Positions 40,615 through 49,622 of a DNA stretch of 64,000 nucleotides are shown piece by piece (positions within the stretch are counted from its first letter, which is position 1; the number at the start of each line of letters is the position of its first letter). Origin of the DNA: Lentzea albida (GTDB lineage: Bacteria; Actinomycetota; Actinomycetes; Mycobacteriales; Pseudonocardiaceae); contig NZ_FOFV01000001.1 of assembly GCF_900111005.1 (NCBI RefSeq), forward strand, positions 682,001 to 746,000, written 5' to 3'. The notes below the pieces were generated by a model. The model saw only the letters and a program-made list of their open reading frames with translations, made no database searches and was not told the origin of the DNA. A program made the position numbers and the translations under genes.

Positions 40615-41217
40615 TCAGTCTTCCTCGGTGGCCTCGGCCGGGGCGGCCGCGTCGTCACCCTCGAGCTGCGCCGCGGACGGCGCCTCGTTGACGGCGACGA
40701 CCAGAGCCTCGGCGTCGGTGATCAGGACGGCACCCGCGGGCAGCGTCAGGTCGCTGGCGTGGATCTGGGTGCCGGCGGCGAGACCCGCGATCGACAGCTC
40801 GATCTGCTCGGGGATGTTGAGCGCGTCGGCCTCGATCTGGATCGTGCTGAGGTCCTGCGTCAGCAGCGTGCCCGAGGCGGGCTCGCCCGAGATGGCCAGG
40901 GGCACCTCGACGGTGACCTTCTCGCCGCGCTTCACGAGCAGCAGGTCGACGTGCTCGATGTAGTTCTTGATGGGGTGCGTGGTGACGGTCTTGGTGAGCG
41001 CCAGCTCGCTCTCGCCACCGAGGGCGAGGGTGAGGACGGCGTTCTGGCCGTGCTCGCGGACGACACGGGCGAACTCGAGCGCCGGCAGGGCCAGGTGCTT
41101 CGGGTCGGAACCGTGGCCGTAGAGGACCGCGGGGATCTTGCCGGCGCGACGGGTACGGCGGGCTGCGCCCTTGCCGAATTCGGTGCGCTGCTCAGCGGCG
41201 AGACGAACCTCGGACAC
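40615..41217 (-). CDS. rplY: 50S ribosomal protein bL25 (CTC form)
   Basis: A 200-residue 5S-rRNA-binding ribosomal protein of the long CTC type. The N-terminal L25 domain (EQRTEFGKGAARRTRRAGKI, then PAVLYGHGSDPKHLALP) is followed by the TL5 C-terminal beta domain (VEVPLAISGEPASGTLLTQD, then TIQIEADALNIPEQIEL) and an acidic Ala-rich tail. GTG 41217 has AAGGAG 8 nt upstream. Upstream open frame of about 130 codons is low-complexity and not coding. It follows prs at a distance of about 870 bp. Confidence 0.96.
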   Translation of the reverse strand: MSEVRLAAEQRTEFGKGAARRTRRAGKIPAVLYGHGSDPKHLALPALEFARVVREHGQNAVLTLALGGESELALTKTVTTHPIKNYIEHVDLLLVKRGEKVTVEVPLAISGEPASGTLLTQDLSTIQIEADALNIPEQIELSIAGLAAGTQIHASDLTLPAGAVLITDAEALVVAVNEAPSAAQLEGDDAAAPAEATEED

Positions 41218-41800
41218 GGTGGGGTACTCCTTACACAAGTCTGGCCTTGTACGTCGGGGCGGTGCACAAGTTTTCAGCGGTTGAGGCTTGGTGGTGGCCT
41301 GCGGCGGCGAGCAGCGCGGAAATAGGGTCAACACGCGCGGCATCAAGCCACCGCGTCGATCACGCCGAGCTGGGGAGCTCGCCCTCGCCGAGGCAACCCG
41401 ACCAGTGTAGGTGAGTGCTGGTTGTGGAGGCCAATCGGGGGTGCTTGGGGTGGTTCTGGGGGCGGTGGCGCTTGGGTTCGGGGTGGGTGGGGCGGGCTTG
41501 GGCGTGGTGTGGCTGAGAGGGAGGGCTGGGGCGAGGAAGGGGTGGCTTGCGTGGCCTGGCCTGGCCTGGGCGTGTGCGGGTGGGCTGGGGTGGCGTGGCG
41601 GTGTGTGTGCGGGGTTGGGCACGGAGCCTTGTGCGGGCGGGGCTTGTGCGGGTTGGCCTGGGCTTGCTGAGTGGGGCTTGGCTTGCGCGGGCCGGGCTGG
41701 CGTGGCGGGTTGCGTGCGGGGCCTTGTGCGAGCTGGCTTGGGCGGGCCGGGCTTGTGCGTGGGTCACCTTGCGTGCGGCCTGTCGCCTTGCGTGCTTCCC

Positions 41801-41819
41801 CTGGGGGCTCTGCCCCCAG
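41801..41819. repeat. Short GC hairpin resembling dispersed actinomycete element
   Basis: CTGGGGGC-TCT-GCCCCCAG, followed by ACCCCCGGC. Very similar hairpins are scattered in Streptomyces genomes; the function is unclear. Confidence 0.5.
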
Positions 41820-41913
41820 ACCCCCGGCAATCTGATCGGGGGTGGCGCCGCAGGCAGGCTGATGGCACGCCTGGTGCGTAGGGCGGCTGCCTGTTGCGTT
41901 GTTGGTTGCGTTG

Positions 41914-41984
41914 GCGGTGGGGTCCCGTCACAAGTCGCACCAGGAGCAAGTGCTGTGGCGCGACTCGTGACGGGACCCCACCGC
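41914..41984. repeat. 25-bp-arm inverted repeat
   Basis: Arms 41914-41938 and 41960-41984 match as complements at 24 of 25 positions, separated by 21 bp. The outer ends read GCGGTGGGGTCCCGTCAC. It lies beyond the prs terminator and inside no gene. Confidence 0.85.
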
Positions 41985-42032
41985 CCAGGCCTCGTGCTCA
42001 GGACGGCTCGCCTTCGGCGTCGCGGCAAAGCG

Positions 42033-42075
42033 AAGGGGCCTCCCGCCGTCCGTTGCGGACTGCGGGAGGCCCCTT
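42033..42075 (-). terminator. prs terminator
   Basis: AAGGGGCCTCCCGC (42033-42046) pairs exactly with GCGGGAGGCCCCTT (42062-42075), with an inner GTCCG/CGGAC stem. It lies 13 bp after the prs stop. Confidence 0.85.
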
Positions 42076-42088
42076 GCAAGCGGGAACG

Positions 42089-43072
42089 TCAGGCGTTGCC
42101 GTCGAACAGGCTCGTGACCGAGCCGTCCTCGAACACCTCCTGGATGACGCGGGCCAGGAGCGGCGCGATCGAGAGGACGGTCATGTTCGCGAAGCGCTTC
42201 TCGGCCGGGATCGGGAGCGTGTCGGTGAACACGACCTCGCGGGCGCCCGAGTCCTGCAGGCGCTGGGTGGCCGGGCCCGAGAGGATGCCGTGCGTCGCGG
42301 CGATGACCACGTCGGAGGCGCCCTCGTTCAACAGCTGCTTCACGGCGCCCGCGATGGTGCCGCCGGTGTCGACCATGTCGTCGATCACGATGCAGAGGCG
42401 GCCCTCGACCTTGCCGACGACGCGGTTCGAGACGACCTCGTTCGGGCGGAGGGGGTCGCGGGTCTTGTGGATGAACGCGATCGGCGTGCCGCCGAGGGTG
42501 TCCGCCCACTTCTCGGCCAGCTTGGTGCGGCCCGAGTCGGGGGAGACGACGGTGATGTCGTGGCCCGCGTACTTGCCGCGGATGTGGTCCGCGAGCAGGG
42601 GCATGGCCCACAGGTGGTCGACCGGGCCGTCGAAGAAGCCCTGGATCTGCGCGGTGTGCAGGTCGACGGAGACCAGGCGGTCGGCGCCCGCGGTCTTGAA
42701 CAGGTCGGCGACGAGGCGCGCGGAGATCGGTTCGCGGCCGCGGTGCTTCTTGTCCTGGCGGCTGTACGGGTAGAACGGCATGATCACCGTGATGCGCTTG
42801 GCGCTGGCGCGCTTCAGGGCGTCGACCATGATCAGCTGTTCCATCAGCCACTGGTTGATGGGCGCGGTGTGCGACTGGATGACGAAGGCGTCGCAGCCGC
42901 GCACGGACTCCTCGAAGCGGACGAAGATCTCGCCGTTCGCGAAGTCGTAGGCCGACTGCGGGGTCACCGTGACGTTGAGGTGCTTCGCGACCTCTTCCGT
43001 CAGCTCCGGGTAGGCACGCCCGCCGAAGAGCATCAGGTTCTTCTTCGGTGTGCCGGGCATCTGCGGGTTCAC
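42089..43072 (-). CDS. prs: Ribose-phosphate pyrophosphokinase
   Basis: A 327-residue enzyme making PRPP from ribose-5-phosphate and ATP for nucleotide, His, Trp and arabinan precursor synthesis. Motifs: LMLFGGRAYPELTEEVAKHL, YDFANGEIFVRFEESVRG, the catalytic loop PYSRQDKKHRGREPISARLV, and the PRPP-binding CIVIDDMVDTGGTIAGA. GTG 43072 lies 2 bp after the glmU stop, so glmU-prs form an operon, as in M. tuberculosis. Confidence 0.97.
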   Translation of the reverse strand: MNPQMPGTPKKNLMLFGGRAYPELTEEVAKHLNVTVTPQSAYDFANGEIFVRFEESVRGCDAFVIQSHTAPINQWLMEQLIMVDALKRASAKRITVIMPFYPYSRQDKKHRGREPISARLVADLFKTAGADRLVSVDLHTAQIQGFFDGPVDHLWAMPLLADHIRGKYAGHDITVVSPDSGRTKLAEKWADTLGGTPIAFIHKTRDPLRPNEVVSNRVVGKVEGRLCIVIDDMVDTGGTIAGAVKQLLNEGASDVVIAATHGILSGPATQRLQDSGAREVVFTDTLPIPAEKRFANMTVLSIAPLLARVIQEVFEDGSVTSLFDGNA

Positions 43073-43074
43073 GG

Positions 43075-44547
43075 TCAGCGACCCTCCTCTGTCTTCTCGT
43101 CGGCATTCTGCTTCGCCAGGGCCTCGGCCGCTGCCTGAGCTGCGGCCGTGCCCTCACGACGGCTGAGGACCCAGCCTTCGAGGTTGCGCTGGGGGCCCCC
43201 GGACACGGCGAGCGCGCCCGGTGGGACGTCGCGGCGCAGGACGGTGCCCGCGCCGGTGTACGCGCCGTCGCCCACGGTCACCGGCGCTACGAACATGTTG
43301 TCCGAGCCGGTGCGGCAGTGGGAACCGACGATCGTGCGGTGCTTGTTCACCCCGTCGTAGTTGACGGTCACCGAAGCCGCACCGATGTTGCTGTGGTCGC
43401 CGATCGTGGCGTCGCCGATGTACGACAGGTGGGGGACCTTGGAGCCCTCGCCGATGGTCGAGTTCTTCGTCTCGACGAAGGTGCCGATCTTGCCCTTCAC
43501 GCCCAGGGAGGTGCCGGGGCGGAGGTAGGCGAACGGGCCGACGGACGCGCCGTCGCCGATCACCGAGTCGCTGCCGTGGGTCCGCACGACCGAAGCGCCG
43601 GCGCCGACCGTCACGCCGGAGAGCGTCGTGTCCGGGCCGACCACCGCGCCGGAGCCGATCACGGTGCCCGCGCGGAGCTGCACGTTCGGCTCTATCAGGG
43701 CGTCCTGGCCGACCTGCACGTCCGCGTCCACCCACACCGAGGCCGGGTCGACGACGGTCACGCCGCCGCGCATCAGGCCCTCGACGATGCGGCGGTTCAT
43801 CTCGGCGCCGACGGCCGCGAGCTGCACTCGGTCGTTGATGCCCTCGACCAGCCACGGGTCGGACGCGATCAGCGCCCCGACGCGCAGGCCGTCGCCGCGG
43901 GCGATGCCCAGGACGTCGGTCAGGTAGAGCTCGCCCTGCGCGTTGTCGGTGGACAACCGCGAGAGCCCGTCGCGCAGCACCGCCGCGTCGAACGCGTACA
44001 CGCCCGAGTTGATCTCGGTGATCAGCTGCTCGGTCGCGGAGGCGTCCTTCTGCTCCACGATCCGCTGCACGCTGCCGTCGGTGTCGCGGACGATCCGGCC
44101 GTACCCGGTGGGGTTGTCCACCACGGCCGTGAGGACGGTGACCGCGTTGCCCGCGGCCGAGTGCTCGGCCAGCAGGGCGGTGAAGGTCTGGGTGTCGAGC
44201 AGCGGCACGTCGCCGTAGCTGACGATGACCGTGCCGGCCAGGTCGTGGGGCAGCTCGGCCAGGCCGCAGCCGACCGCGTGCCCGGTGCCCTTCTGCTCGG
44301 CCTGCACCGCGACGGTGACCTTGCGGCCCAGCGCCCCGGCGAGGGATTCCAGATGCTCGGTGACTGCTTCACGGCCGTGTCCGACGACGACGGCGAGGTG
44401 GTCGGGGTCTGTGCCGGCCGCCGCGCGCACCGCGTGTTCGACGAGTGAGCGTCCGGCGATCCGGTGCAGCACCTTGGGCGTGGACGACCGCATGCGGGTG
44501 CCTTCCCCGGCGGCGAGCACGACCGTGCTGACAGGGCCCTCGAGCAT
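43075..44547 (-). CDS. glmU: Bifunctional UDP-GlcNAc pyrophosphorylase/GlcN-1-P acetyltransferase
   Basis: A 490-residue enzyme making UDP-GlcNAc for peptidoglycan. The N-terminal uridyltransferase domain has [20 protein letters not shown] and GTGHAVGCG. The C-terminal left-handed beta helix has hexapeptide repeats ([40 protein letters not shown]) and the acetyltransferase site around [16 protein letters not shown] Glu/Ala-rich tail ends the protein. ATG 44547 is used rather than TTG 44550. Confidence 0.97.
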   Translation of the reverse strand: MLEGPVSTVVLAAGEGTRMRSSTPKVLHRIAGRSLVEHAVRAAAGTDPDHLAVVVGHGREAVTEHLESLAGALGRKVTVAVQAEQKGTGHAVGCGLAELPHDLAGTVIVSYGDVPLLDTQTFTALLAEHSAAGNAVTVLTAVVDNPTGYGRIVRDTDGSVQRIVEQKDASATEQLITEINSGVYAFDAAVLRDGLSRLSTDNAQGELYLTDVLGIARGDGLRVGALIASDPWLVEGINDRVQLAAVGAEMNRRIVEGLMRGGVTVVDPASVWVDADVQVGQDALIEPNVQLRAGTVIGSGAVVGPDTTLSGVTVGAGASVVRTHGSDSVIGDGASVGPFAYLRPGTSLGVKGKIGTFVETKNSTIGEGSKVPHLSYIGDATIGDHSNIGAASVTVNYDGVNKHRTIVGSHCRTGSDNMFVAPVTVGDGAYTGAGTVLRRDVPPGALAVSGGPQRNLEGWVLSRREGTAAAQAAAEALAKQNADEKTEEGR

Positions 44548-44594
44548 CAATGCTCTCCCTAACAGGCTGGGTGGTTCGAAGTCCGCGGACCAGC

Positions 44595-46235
44595 CTAAGC
44601 CTCCGCGGAGGGCTCCCCGGCCACGGCCGCTACCTGGCAGCCACCTTGGCGCTTCGCCACGTACATCGCGGAGTCGGCCCTTGACAGGGCCTGGTTCGCG
44701 GATTCGCGGGGGCGCAGGGAGATGACGCCGACCGACAGCGTCACCCCCCGGGAGAGGTCGATTGGCAAGCCCGCCACGGCATCCACGGCTCGGCCGAGTG
44801 CCGCTTCCGCGGCGTGCAGAGGGGCTCCCGGCAGCAGCACGACGAACTCGTCACCGCCGTAGCGGGCCACCATGTCGTCACCCCGCAGGGCCTGCCGGAG
44901 TGTGCTGGCAATCACCCGGAGGACATCATCACCCTCGGCATGTGAATGCCGGTCGTTCACGCCCTTGAACCCGTCCAGGTCGACCAGCGCGATGGAGAAC
45001 GGGTCGACCTGACCGGCGATGAGCTCGGCCATCTTGTCGTCGAGCGCGCGGCGGTTCGGCAGTCCGGTCAACGGGTCCTGCAACGCCTGCTGCGCGATCG
45101 CGCCGTGCGCGCGCGTCAGCCTTTCGTGCTCGCGACGCGTCTGCAACGTGGCCACGCGCGACTCGCGCATCTGCCACAGCTCCAGCTCCAGCGCCGCGTT
45201 GTACGCCTGCAACGCCGACGTCGTGTGCGGGCCGCAGAGGTGCGCGTACTCGCGCTCCAGCGACAGCACCAGCGACGGCTCCGAGGTGTCGTGCTCCATC
45301 TGCGTGCGCGTGTCGTCGAGGACCTTCAGCGCGTCGTCCAGCCGGTTCGCCTCGACCAGGCACCGGGCCAGCGCGATCGCGACGATGATCAGCTCCCGCG
45401 CGTACATCGACAGGCCGCGCAACGACCACAGCCGGTCCAGGTGGGTCTCGCTCGGGCTCGTCAGCGCGTGGGCGGCACCGAGGATCGGCACCTGCTCGGC
45501 GGCGTCCATGTCCCGCCTGCCGGGGTGCAGCGACTGCCGGAACGGGACCTCGGCGGCCTCGGCGAGCCCGGACGCGACGCGGAACTGCTCGTGCGCGGCG
45601 TCGTGCAGGTTCACCCGTTCGAGCCGCAGGCCCCAGCCGATCCGCAACCGCGCGCGGTTGACCAGGTGCACGTAGATCTGGTGGGGCTGGCCGCTCTCAC
45701 GCAACGCGTTGTTCGCGCCCGCCAGCACGTCGTCCGCCATCTCGTAGACGCCGAGCTGGGTCAGCACCAACGCGATGTCCTGGAACGTGTTGGCCAGCAG
45801 CTGGTCCCAGACGCGCTTGTCGAAGACCGGGTCGACGTCCGGTTCCTCGTCGAGCATCATCGCGAGCGCCGCCGCGATCTCGGTGAGCGCCTTGTCCTCG
45901 GCGTTGCCCAGTAGGAACCGGCGTCCGCGCAACGCCCGGGCGTCCGCCTCCAGCACGATCAGGCCGTGGCGGCGGCAGTGGCTGAGCATCTCGTCGAGCT
46001 GAGGGTCGGACATGTCGACCAGGCCGGGCGTGACCAGCCGGACCACGGCCGCGGCTCTGAGCAGCTGCGCGACGATGCGGGGCTCTCCACGGCCCTGCGC
46101 CTCGGCGAGGATGTGGTCGATCTCGGACGCCGCGTCGAGCTGCGCGGCCAGGTGGCTGCTCTGGGCCACGGCGACAAGCTCGCTCGCGCGACCCACCAGC
46201 CACGCGTCGGACATCTCGTGGTGGCGGTGGCCCAC
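44595..46235 (-). CDS. Soluble diguanylate cyclase with helical N-terminal region
   Basis: A 546-residue protein with no membrane segment. The first about 370 residues are helical and TPR-like ([40 protein letters not shown]). The C-terminal GGDEF domain (about 385-535) is complete: [36 protein letters not shown], and active site [11 protein letters not shown]. An RxxD inhibitory site (RGDD) lies 5 residues before GGDEF, so product inhibition is expected. It makes cyclic di-GMP, which controls development in actinomycetes. GTG 46235 is the longest start; ATG 46214 is possible. Confidence 0.92.
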   Translation of the reverse strand: MGHRHHEMSDAWLVGRASELVAVAQSSHLAAQLDAASEIDHILAEAQGRGEPRIVAQLLRAAAVVRLVTPGLVDMSDPQLDEMLSHCRRHGLIVLEADARALRGRRFLLGNAEDKALTEIAAALAMMLDEEPDVDPVFDKRVWDQLLANTFQDIALVLTQLGVYEMADDVLAGANNALRESGQPHQIYVHLVNRARLRIGWGLRLERVNLHDAAHEQFRVASGLAEAAEVPFRQSLHPGRRDMDAAEQVPILGAAHALTSPSETHLDRLWSLRGLSMYARELIIVAIALARCLVEANRLDDALKVLDDTRTQMEHDTSEPSLVLSLEREYAHLCGPHTTSALQAYNAALELELWQMRESRVATLQTRREHERLTRAHGAIAQQALQDPLTGLPNRRALDDKMAELIAGQVDPFSIALVDLDGFKGVNDRHSHAEGDDVLRVIASTLRQALRGDDMVARYGGDEFVVLLPGAPLHAAEAALGRAVDAVAGLPIDLSRGVTLSVGVISLRPRESANQALSRADSAMYVAKRQGGCQVAAVAGEPSAEA

Positions 46236-46314
46236 GTTGCCGTGCTCGTCGACCGTTTCCTCGGGCAGCTTCCACCTCCCAAGACCCGCGACCCTGTGCC
46301 CTCAAGGCCCCCTG

Positions 46315-46385
46315 CTCCGCCACCAGGATTCGAACCTGGACCATCTGAACCAAAATCAGAGGTGCTGCCTTTACACCATGGCGGA
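46315..46385 (-). tRNA. tRNA-Gln (anticodon TTG)
   Basis: A 71-nt cloverleaf on the minus strand. The acceptor stem TCCGCCA pairs with TGGCGGA, and the discriminator is G. The anticodon arm TCTGA-TTTTGGT-TCAGA gives TTG, reading CAA. The T arm is CCAGG-TTCGAAT-CCTGG. The U1-A72 pair is typical of tRNA-Gln. CCA is not encoded. Confidence 0.96.
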
Positions 46386-46474
46386 ACGGGCGGACTCGCG
46401 CCCGCCTCAGGGCACATGTTGTCACGAGTGGTCCTGCTCTTGTCCAACCACCACTCGCCCGGCTCAGTTCAAGA

Positions 46475-47617
46475 TCAGGGACCGGCGCCGATTGACCTGG
46501 TCAGGAAGTCGCCCAGCGCGGCGCGGTACGTGTCCGTCGCCACATTCCACCCCGAGGTGTGGTCGGCGCCCGGGATCTCGACGTACCGCAGGGGCCACCC
46601 CAGGCCGTTCGCCGCGGTCGCGAGGTCGCGGGACGACTGGGCCGGCACCGTGCCGTCCGCCGAGCCGTGGATCACCAGCGTCGGCGGCTTGACCGCGGGA
46701 GGGTTGGCGACCAGGTCGAACCGGTCGAAGTCGAGGTCGGCGCGCCAGCCGGACACGACCTCCGCCACGGGCGTGAGCCACGTCGGCACGCCCCGGTTCT
46801 GCGCCTGGAGGTTCAACGTCTGCGTCCAGTTCGTGACGGGGGAGTCGAGCACCACGGCGCTCACGGTGGACGCGGAGCTGGACCGCGCCAGCATCTGCCC
46901 GACGATCGCGCCGCCCATCGACCAGCCGTAGAGGACGACCTTCTTCGCGCCCTGCCCCTGCGCGTAGTGGATGGCGGCCTCGACGTCGTGCCACTCCGTG
47001 TCGCCCAGGTGGTAGAGGCCGTCCGGCGACTTCGGCACGCCGGGGTCGTTGCGGTAGGTGATCAGCAGGACCGGCAGCCCGGCGGCGTGGAGCTGGGGGA
47101 CCACCCGCAGCGCCTCCTCGCGCGACGCGCCCCGCCCGTGCACCGTGATCACCCACGTGTCCCTGTTCGACGCCGGGACGAGCCACGCGGGCATGTCGCC
47201 GAGCTCGCCGGGGATCGCGACGTCGCTGTAGACCAGTCCGAGGGACGTCTTGGGGTTGCCCTCGTAGACGTTTGTCTCGATGCGCACCTTCGTGCCCTCG
47301 GGCGGTGCGGTGCCTTCGAGCAGAGGACGTTCCACGCGGCCGTCCTTGTTCGAGGCGACGTCACCGACCTTCGCGGCGCCACCGGGCCAGACGACGCCGA
47401 ACGTGCCGCGCAGCGTGCTCAGCTTCGACTCGGCGAGGACGAGGTTCTCGTCGTCCAGGCCGAGCGCGGTCTCCGGGTAGCGCTGCGGGAACGCCTCCGC
47501 GGGTTTGAGCAGCTCGTTGCTGTAGTACCAGCCGATGCCGCCCAGAGCCGCCGTGACCAGCACGAGCAGGACGAGCAACGAGGTCGCGGTGATCCGGATG
47601 ATCTTGCGTCTGGCCAT
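46475..47617 (-). CDS. Membrane-anchored alpha/beta hydrolase
   Basis: A 380-residue protein with an N-terminal membrane anchor (IIRITATSLLVLLVLVTAAL) and an alpha/beta-hydrolase domain outside. The nucleophile Ser is in VLYGWSMGGAIVGQM, the acid in VIHGSADGTVP, and the His in IPGADHTSGW. The upstream beta domain (VYSDVAIPGELGDMPAWLVP) and TWVITVHGRGASREEALRV are typical of peptidase/esterase-like members. Substrate unknown. ATG 47617 is chosen; upstream in-frame residues are not coding in character. Confidence 0.9.
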   Translation of the reverse strand: MARRKIIRITATSLLVLLVLVTAALGGIGWYYSNELLKPAEAFPQRYPETALGLDDENLVLAESKLSTLRGTFGVVWPGGAAKVGDVASNKDGRVERPLLEGTAPPEGTKVRIETNVYEGNPKTSLGLVYSDVAIPGELGDMPAWLVPASNRDTWVITVHGRGASREEALRVVPQLHAAGLPVLLITYRNDPGVPKSPDGLYHLGDTEWHDVEAAIHYAQGQGAKKVVLYGWSMGGAIVGQMLARSSSASTVSAVVLDSPVTNWTQTLNLQAQNRGVPTWLTPVAEVVSGWRADLDFDRFDLVANPPAVKPPTLVIHGSADGTVPAQSSRDLATAANGLGWPLRYVEIPGADHTSGWNVATDTYRAALGDFLTRSIGAGP

Positions 47618-47717
47618 CCGTCGATGATGCCCGGTCGAGGTCTCGATTCCAGGCGACACAGCGTGGTGTTGCCGAGAACGGCGGCTGGCCAGGATCACCG
47701 GGGAGAAGTGGCCTTTG

Positions 47718-47723
47718 TAGGCT
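47718..47723 (+). promoter_or_regulatory. -10 box for leaderless tetR mRNA
   Basis: TAGGCT lies 6 nt before GTG 47730. Confidence 0.5.
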
Positions 47724-47729
47724 GACTCG

Positions 47730-48344
47730 GTGGCCAGGGTCAGGATGACGGGCAAGGAGCGCCGAGAACAGCTCCTGGACGTCTCCCGCGCCCTGTTCGC
47801 CGAGAAGGGCTTCGACGCGACGTCGGTCGAGGAGATCGCCGCCCGTGCCAGCGTGTCGAAGCCCGTCGTCTACGAGCACTTCGGCGGCAAGGAAGGCGTC
47901 TACGCCGTCGTGGTCGACCGCGAGATGCAGCGCCTGATGGACCAGATCGTCGACGCGCTGGACGGCGGCTCGCACCCGCGTGAGCTGCTCGAACGGGCCG
48001 CCTGCGCGTTGCTCGACTACATCGAGGGCTCGACGGACGGGTTCCGGATCCTGGTGCGCGACTCGCCCGTCGCGTCGTCCTCGGGCACGTTCTCGTCGCT
48101 GCTCAACGACATCGCGTCGCAGGTCGAGCACGTCCTCGCGCTGCACTTCGCCGAGCAGGGCTACGACCGCAAGCTCGCCGCGCTCTACGCGCAGGCGCTG
48201 GTCGGGATGGTCGCGCTGACCGGGCAGTGGTGGCTCGAGGCGCGCAAGCCGAAGAAGGACGAGGTGGCGGCGCACCTCGTGAACCTGGCGTGGAACGGGC
48301 TGTCGGCCATGGAGCACAAACCCAAGCTGCGCAGCCGGTCCTGA
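47730..48344 (+). CDS. TetR-family regulator (Rv1019-like position)
   Basis: A 204-residue TetR regulator. The helix-turn-helix domain is RREQLLDVSRALFAEKGFDA, then SVEEIAARASVSKPVVYEHF. The C-terminal domain includes a Trp/Leu-rich segment (GMVALTGQWWLEARKPKKDE). The start GTG 47730 fits the TAGGCT box. In M. tuberculosis the TetR gene Rv1019 likewise lies between glmU and mfd. No palindromic operator was recognised in the 112 bp upstream, so targets are unknown; the divergent hydrolase gene is a candidate. Confidence 0.9.
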   Translation: MARVRMTGKERREQLLDVSRALFAEKGFDATSVEEIAARASVSKPVVYEHFGGKEGVYAVVVDREMQRLMDQIVDALDGGSHPRELLERAACALLDYIEGSTDGFRILVRDSPVASSSGTFSSLLNDIASQVEHVLALHFAEQGYDRKLAALYAQALVGMVALTGQWWLEARKPKKDEVAAHLVNLAWNGLSAMEHKPKLRSRS

Positions 48345-48459
48345 CCTCTTAGTGCATCTGCACGTACGGTGCGCCCTTTGTTAGTGCACAAGGCTGAAGT
48401 CGTGGCGGAGGGTGAAACGGCGCGTGCACGCCGGAGCGATGACTCCCAGTGGAACGGCT

Positions 48460-48508
48460 TGAAGTCCGGGCTGTTCGTCGAGGGGTCGGACAGCCCGGAC
48501 GGACTTCA
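48460..48508. terminator. Hairpin at the end of the sugar-dehydrogenase gene
   Basis: TGAAGTCC-GGGCTGT (48460-48474) pairs with ACAGCCC-GGAC-GGACTTCA (48490-48508) with a small bulge. The right arm includes the stop codon of the minus-strand gene. Confidence 0.7.
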
Positions 48509-49615
48509 GGCGTTCCCGGTCAGCTTCAGCAGCTTGTCGTCGCTGCCGTTCGACGACGTCACGTAGAGCGCCCCGTCCGGCCCCGTGCGCGCGGCGCGGA
48601 GTCGTCCGTACTTGTCGTTCAGCTCGTCCGGGATACTGACGTTCTGGACCTTGCCGTCCGCGTCGAGCGTGAACAGCAGCAGCTTCGTGCCCTTCAGCGC
48701 CGTGATCGCGAGCTTGCCGTTCCAGAACGCCGCCTGGCAGATCGCCTCGGTCGGCGAACCCGACGACCACACCGCCGGCACCGCGTCCGGGAACCGCTCC
48801 AGGTCGGTCATGGGAACGCTCTCGTCGTACCTGCTCTGCGTGCCTCCCTGCGACGGGTCCCAGCCATAGTTGGCACCCTTGCGCACGAGGTTGACCTCGT
48901 CGTCGACGGACGGGCCGTGCTCGCTCGAGAAGATCTGGTCGGTGTCCGGGCGGAACACCACGCCCTGCACGTTGCGGTGGCCGTAGCTGTAGACGCGGCG
49001 CTCGTTGGCGTTGCCGGAGCTCGCGAACGGGTTGTCCTTCGCGCCCTCGCCGGTCTCGGGGTCGATCCGCAGCACCTTGCCGCCGAGGCTGGTGCGGTCC
49101 TGCGGGTTGCGGGCCTGCGCGATGTCGCCGGTCGCGACGAACATCGTGCCGTCCGGCGCCAGCGTCGGACGGCAGCCGGAGTGGCGGCCGCTCGAGTTCG
49201 ACGGCATGCCGGTGAGCAGGTCCTTCACCTTCGTGGCGCGGGTGCCGTCGAGGCGGAACGTCACCAGCCGCACGTCGTTGCTGGTGTTGTGGCAAACGGT
49301 GAAGCGTTGGTTGTCGGGGTGGATGACGAGCCCCATCAGGCCGCCCTCGCCGCGTGCCTGGACGTCGCCCAGGTCGATGTCGACGGGCGTGACCCGGCCG
49401 CCCTCGACCAGCTTGAGGGTGCCCGGCCGTTCGGTGACGAGCATCGCGCCGCCGGGCAGGAACCCGATGTCCCACGCGTGCTGGAACCCGCCCGCGACCT
49501 CCTCGACCTTCAGGCCCGTGGGCGCGGGAGCCTTCGACGGCGCGGTGCCGCCCGGTTCCGGCGACGAGCAGGCCACGACGACCAGCACCAACCCTGCAGC
49601 AACGAGTGCGCGCAT
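48506..49615 (-). CDS. PQQ-dependent sugar dehydrogenase-like lipoprotein
   Basis: A 369-residue lipoprotein of the glucose/sorbosone dehydrogenase family (aldose sugar dehydrogenase type). The signal peptide ends in the lipobox VVAC (Cys16). The six-bladed propeller pattern is visible: GFQHAWDIGFLPGGAMLVTE, GEGGLMGLVIHPD, SSGRHSGCRPTLAPDGTMFV, SYGHRNVQGVVFRPDTDQIF, SSEHGPSVDDEVN. The catalytic His and PQQ-contacting Arg/Asn positions appear conserved. It would oxidise sugars outside the membrane; no PQQ synthesis genes are in the window. Confidence 0.9.
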   Translation of the reverse strand: MRALVAAGLVLVVVACSSPEPGGTAPSKAPAPTGLKVEEVAGGFQHAWDIGFLPGGAMLVTERPGTLKLVEGGRVTPVDIDLGDVQARGEGGLMGLVIHPDNQRFTVCHNTSNDVRLVTFRLDGTRATKVKDLLTGMPSNSSGRHSGCRPTLAPDGTMFVATGDIAQARNPQDRTSLGGKVLRIDPETGEGAKDNPFASSGNANERRVYSYGHRNVQGVVFRPDTDQIFSSEHGPSVDDEVNLVRKGANYGWDPSQGGTQSRYDESVPMTDLERFPDAVPAVWSSGSPTEAICQAAFWNGKLAITALKGTKLLLFTLDADGKVQNVSIPDELNDKYGRLRAARTGPDGALYVTSSNGSDDKLLKLTGNA

Positions 49616-49622
49616 GTCCCAA

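Larger units (their letters stand above)
41218..42088. other. 871-bp gap between prs and rplY
   Basis: From 41400 to about 41760 the plus strand is extremely G-rich and C-poor, with many GGGG runs and GGCTTG/GCGTGG words. It continues with a GC hairpin (41801-41819), the long inverted repeat (41914-41984) and the prs terminator (42033-42075). Open frames exist only because of the biased composition. On the transcribed minus strand the region is C-rich and G-poor, which would suit Rho-dependent termination. Confidence 0.65.

Noticed and set aside
48349-48390. TTAGTGCA direct repeat and GTGCA-TC-TGCAC dyad downstream of the tetR gene
   Set aside because: Short and downstream of the gene; no promoter nearby that it would control. 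Too weak to call an operator.
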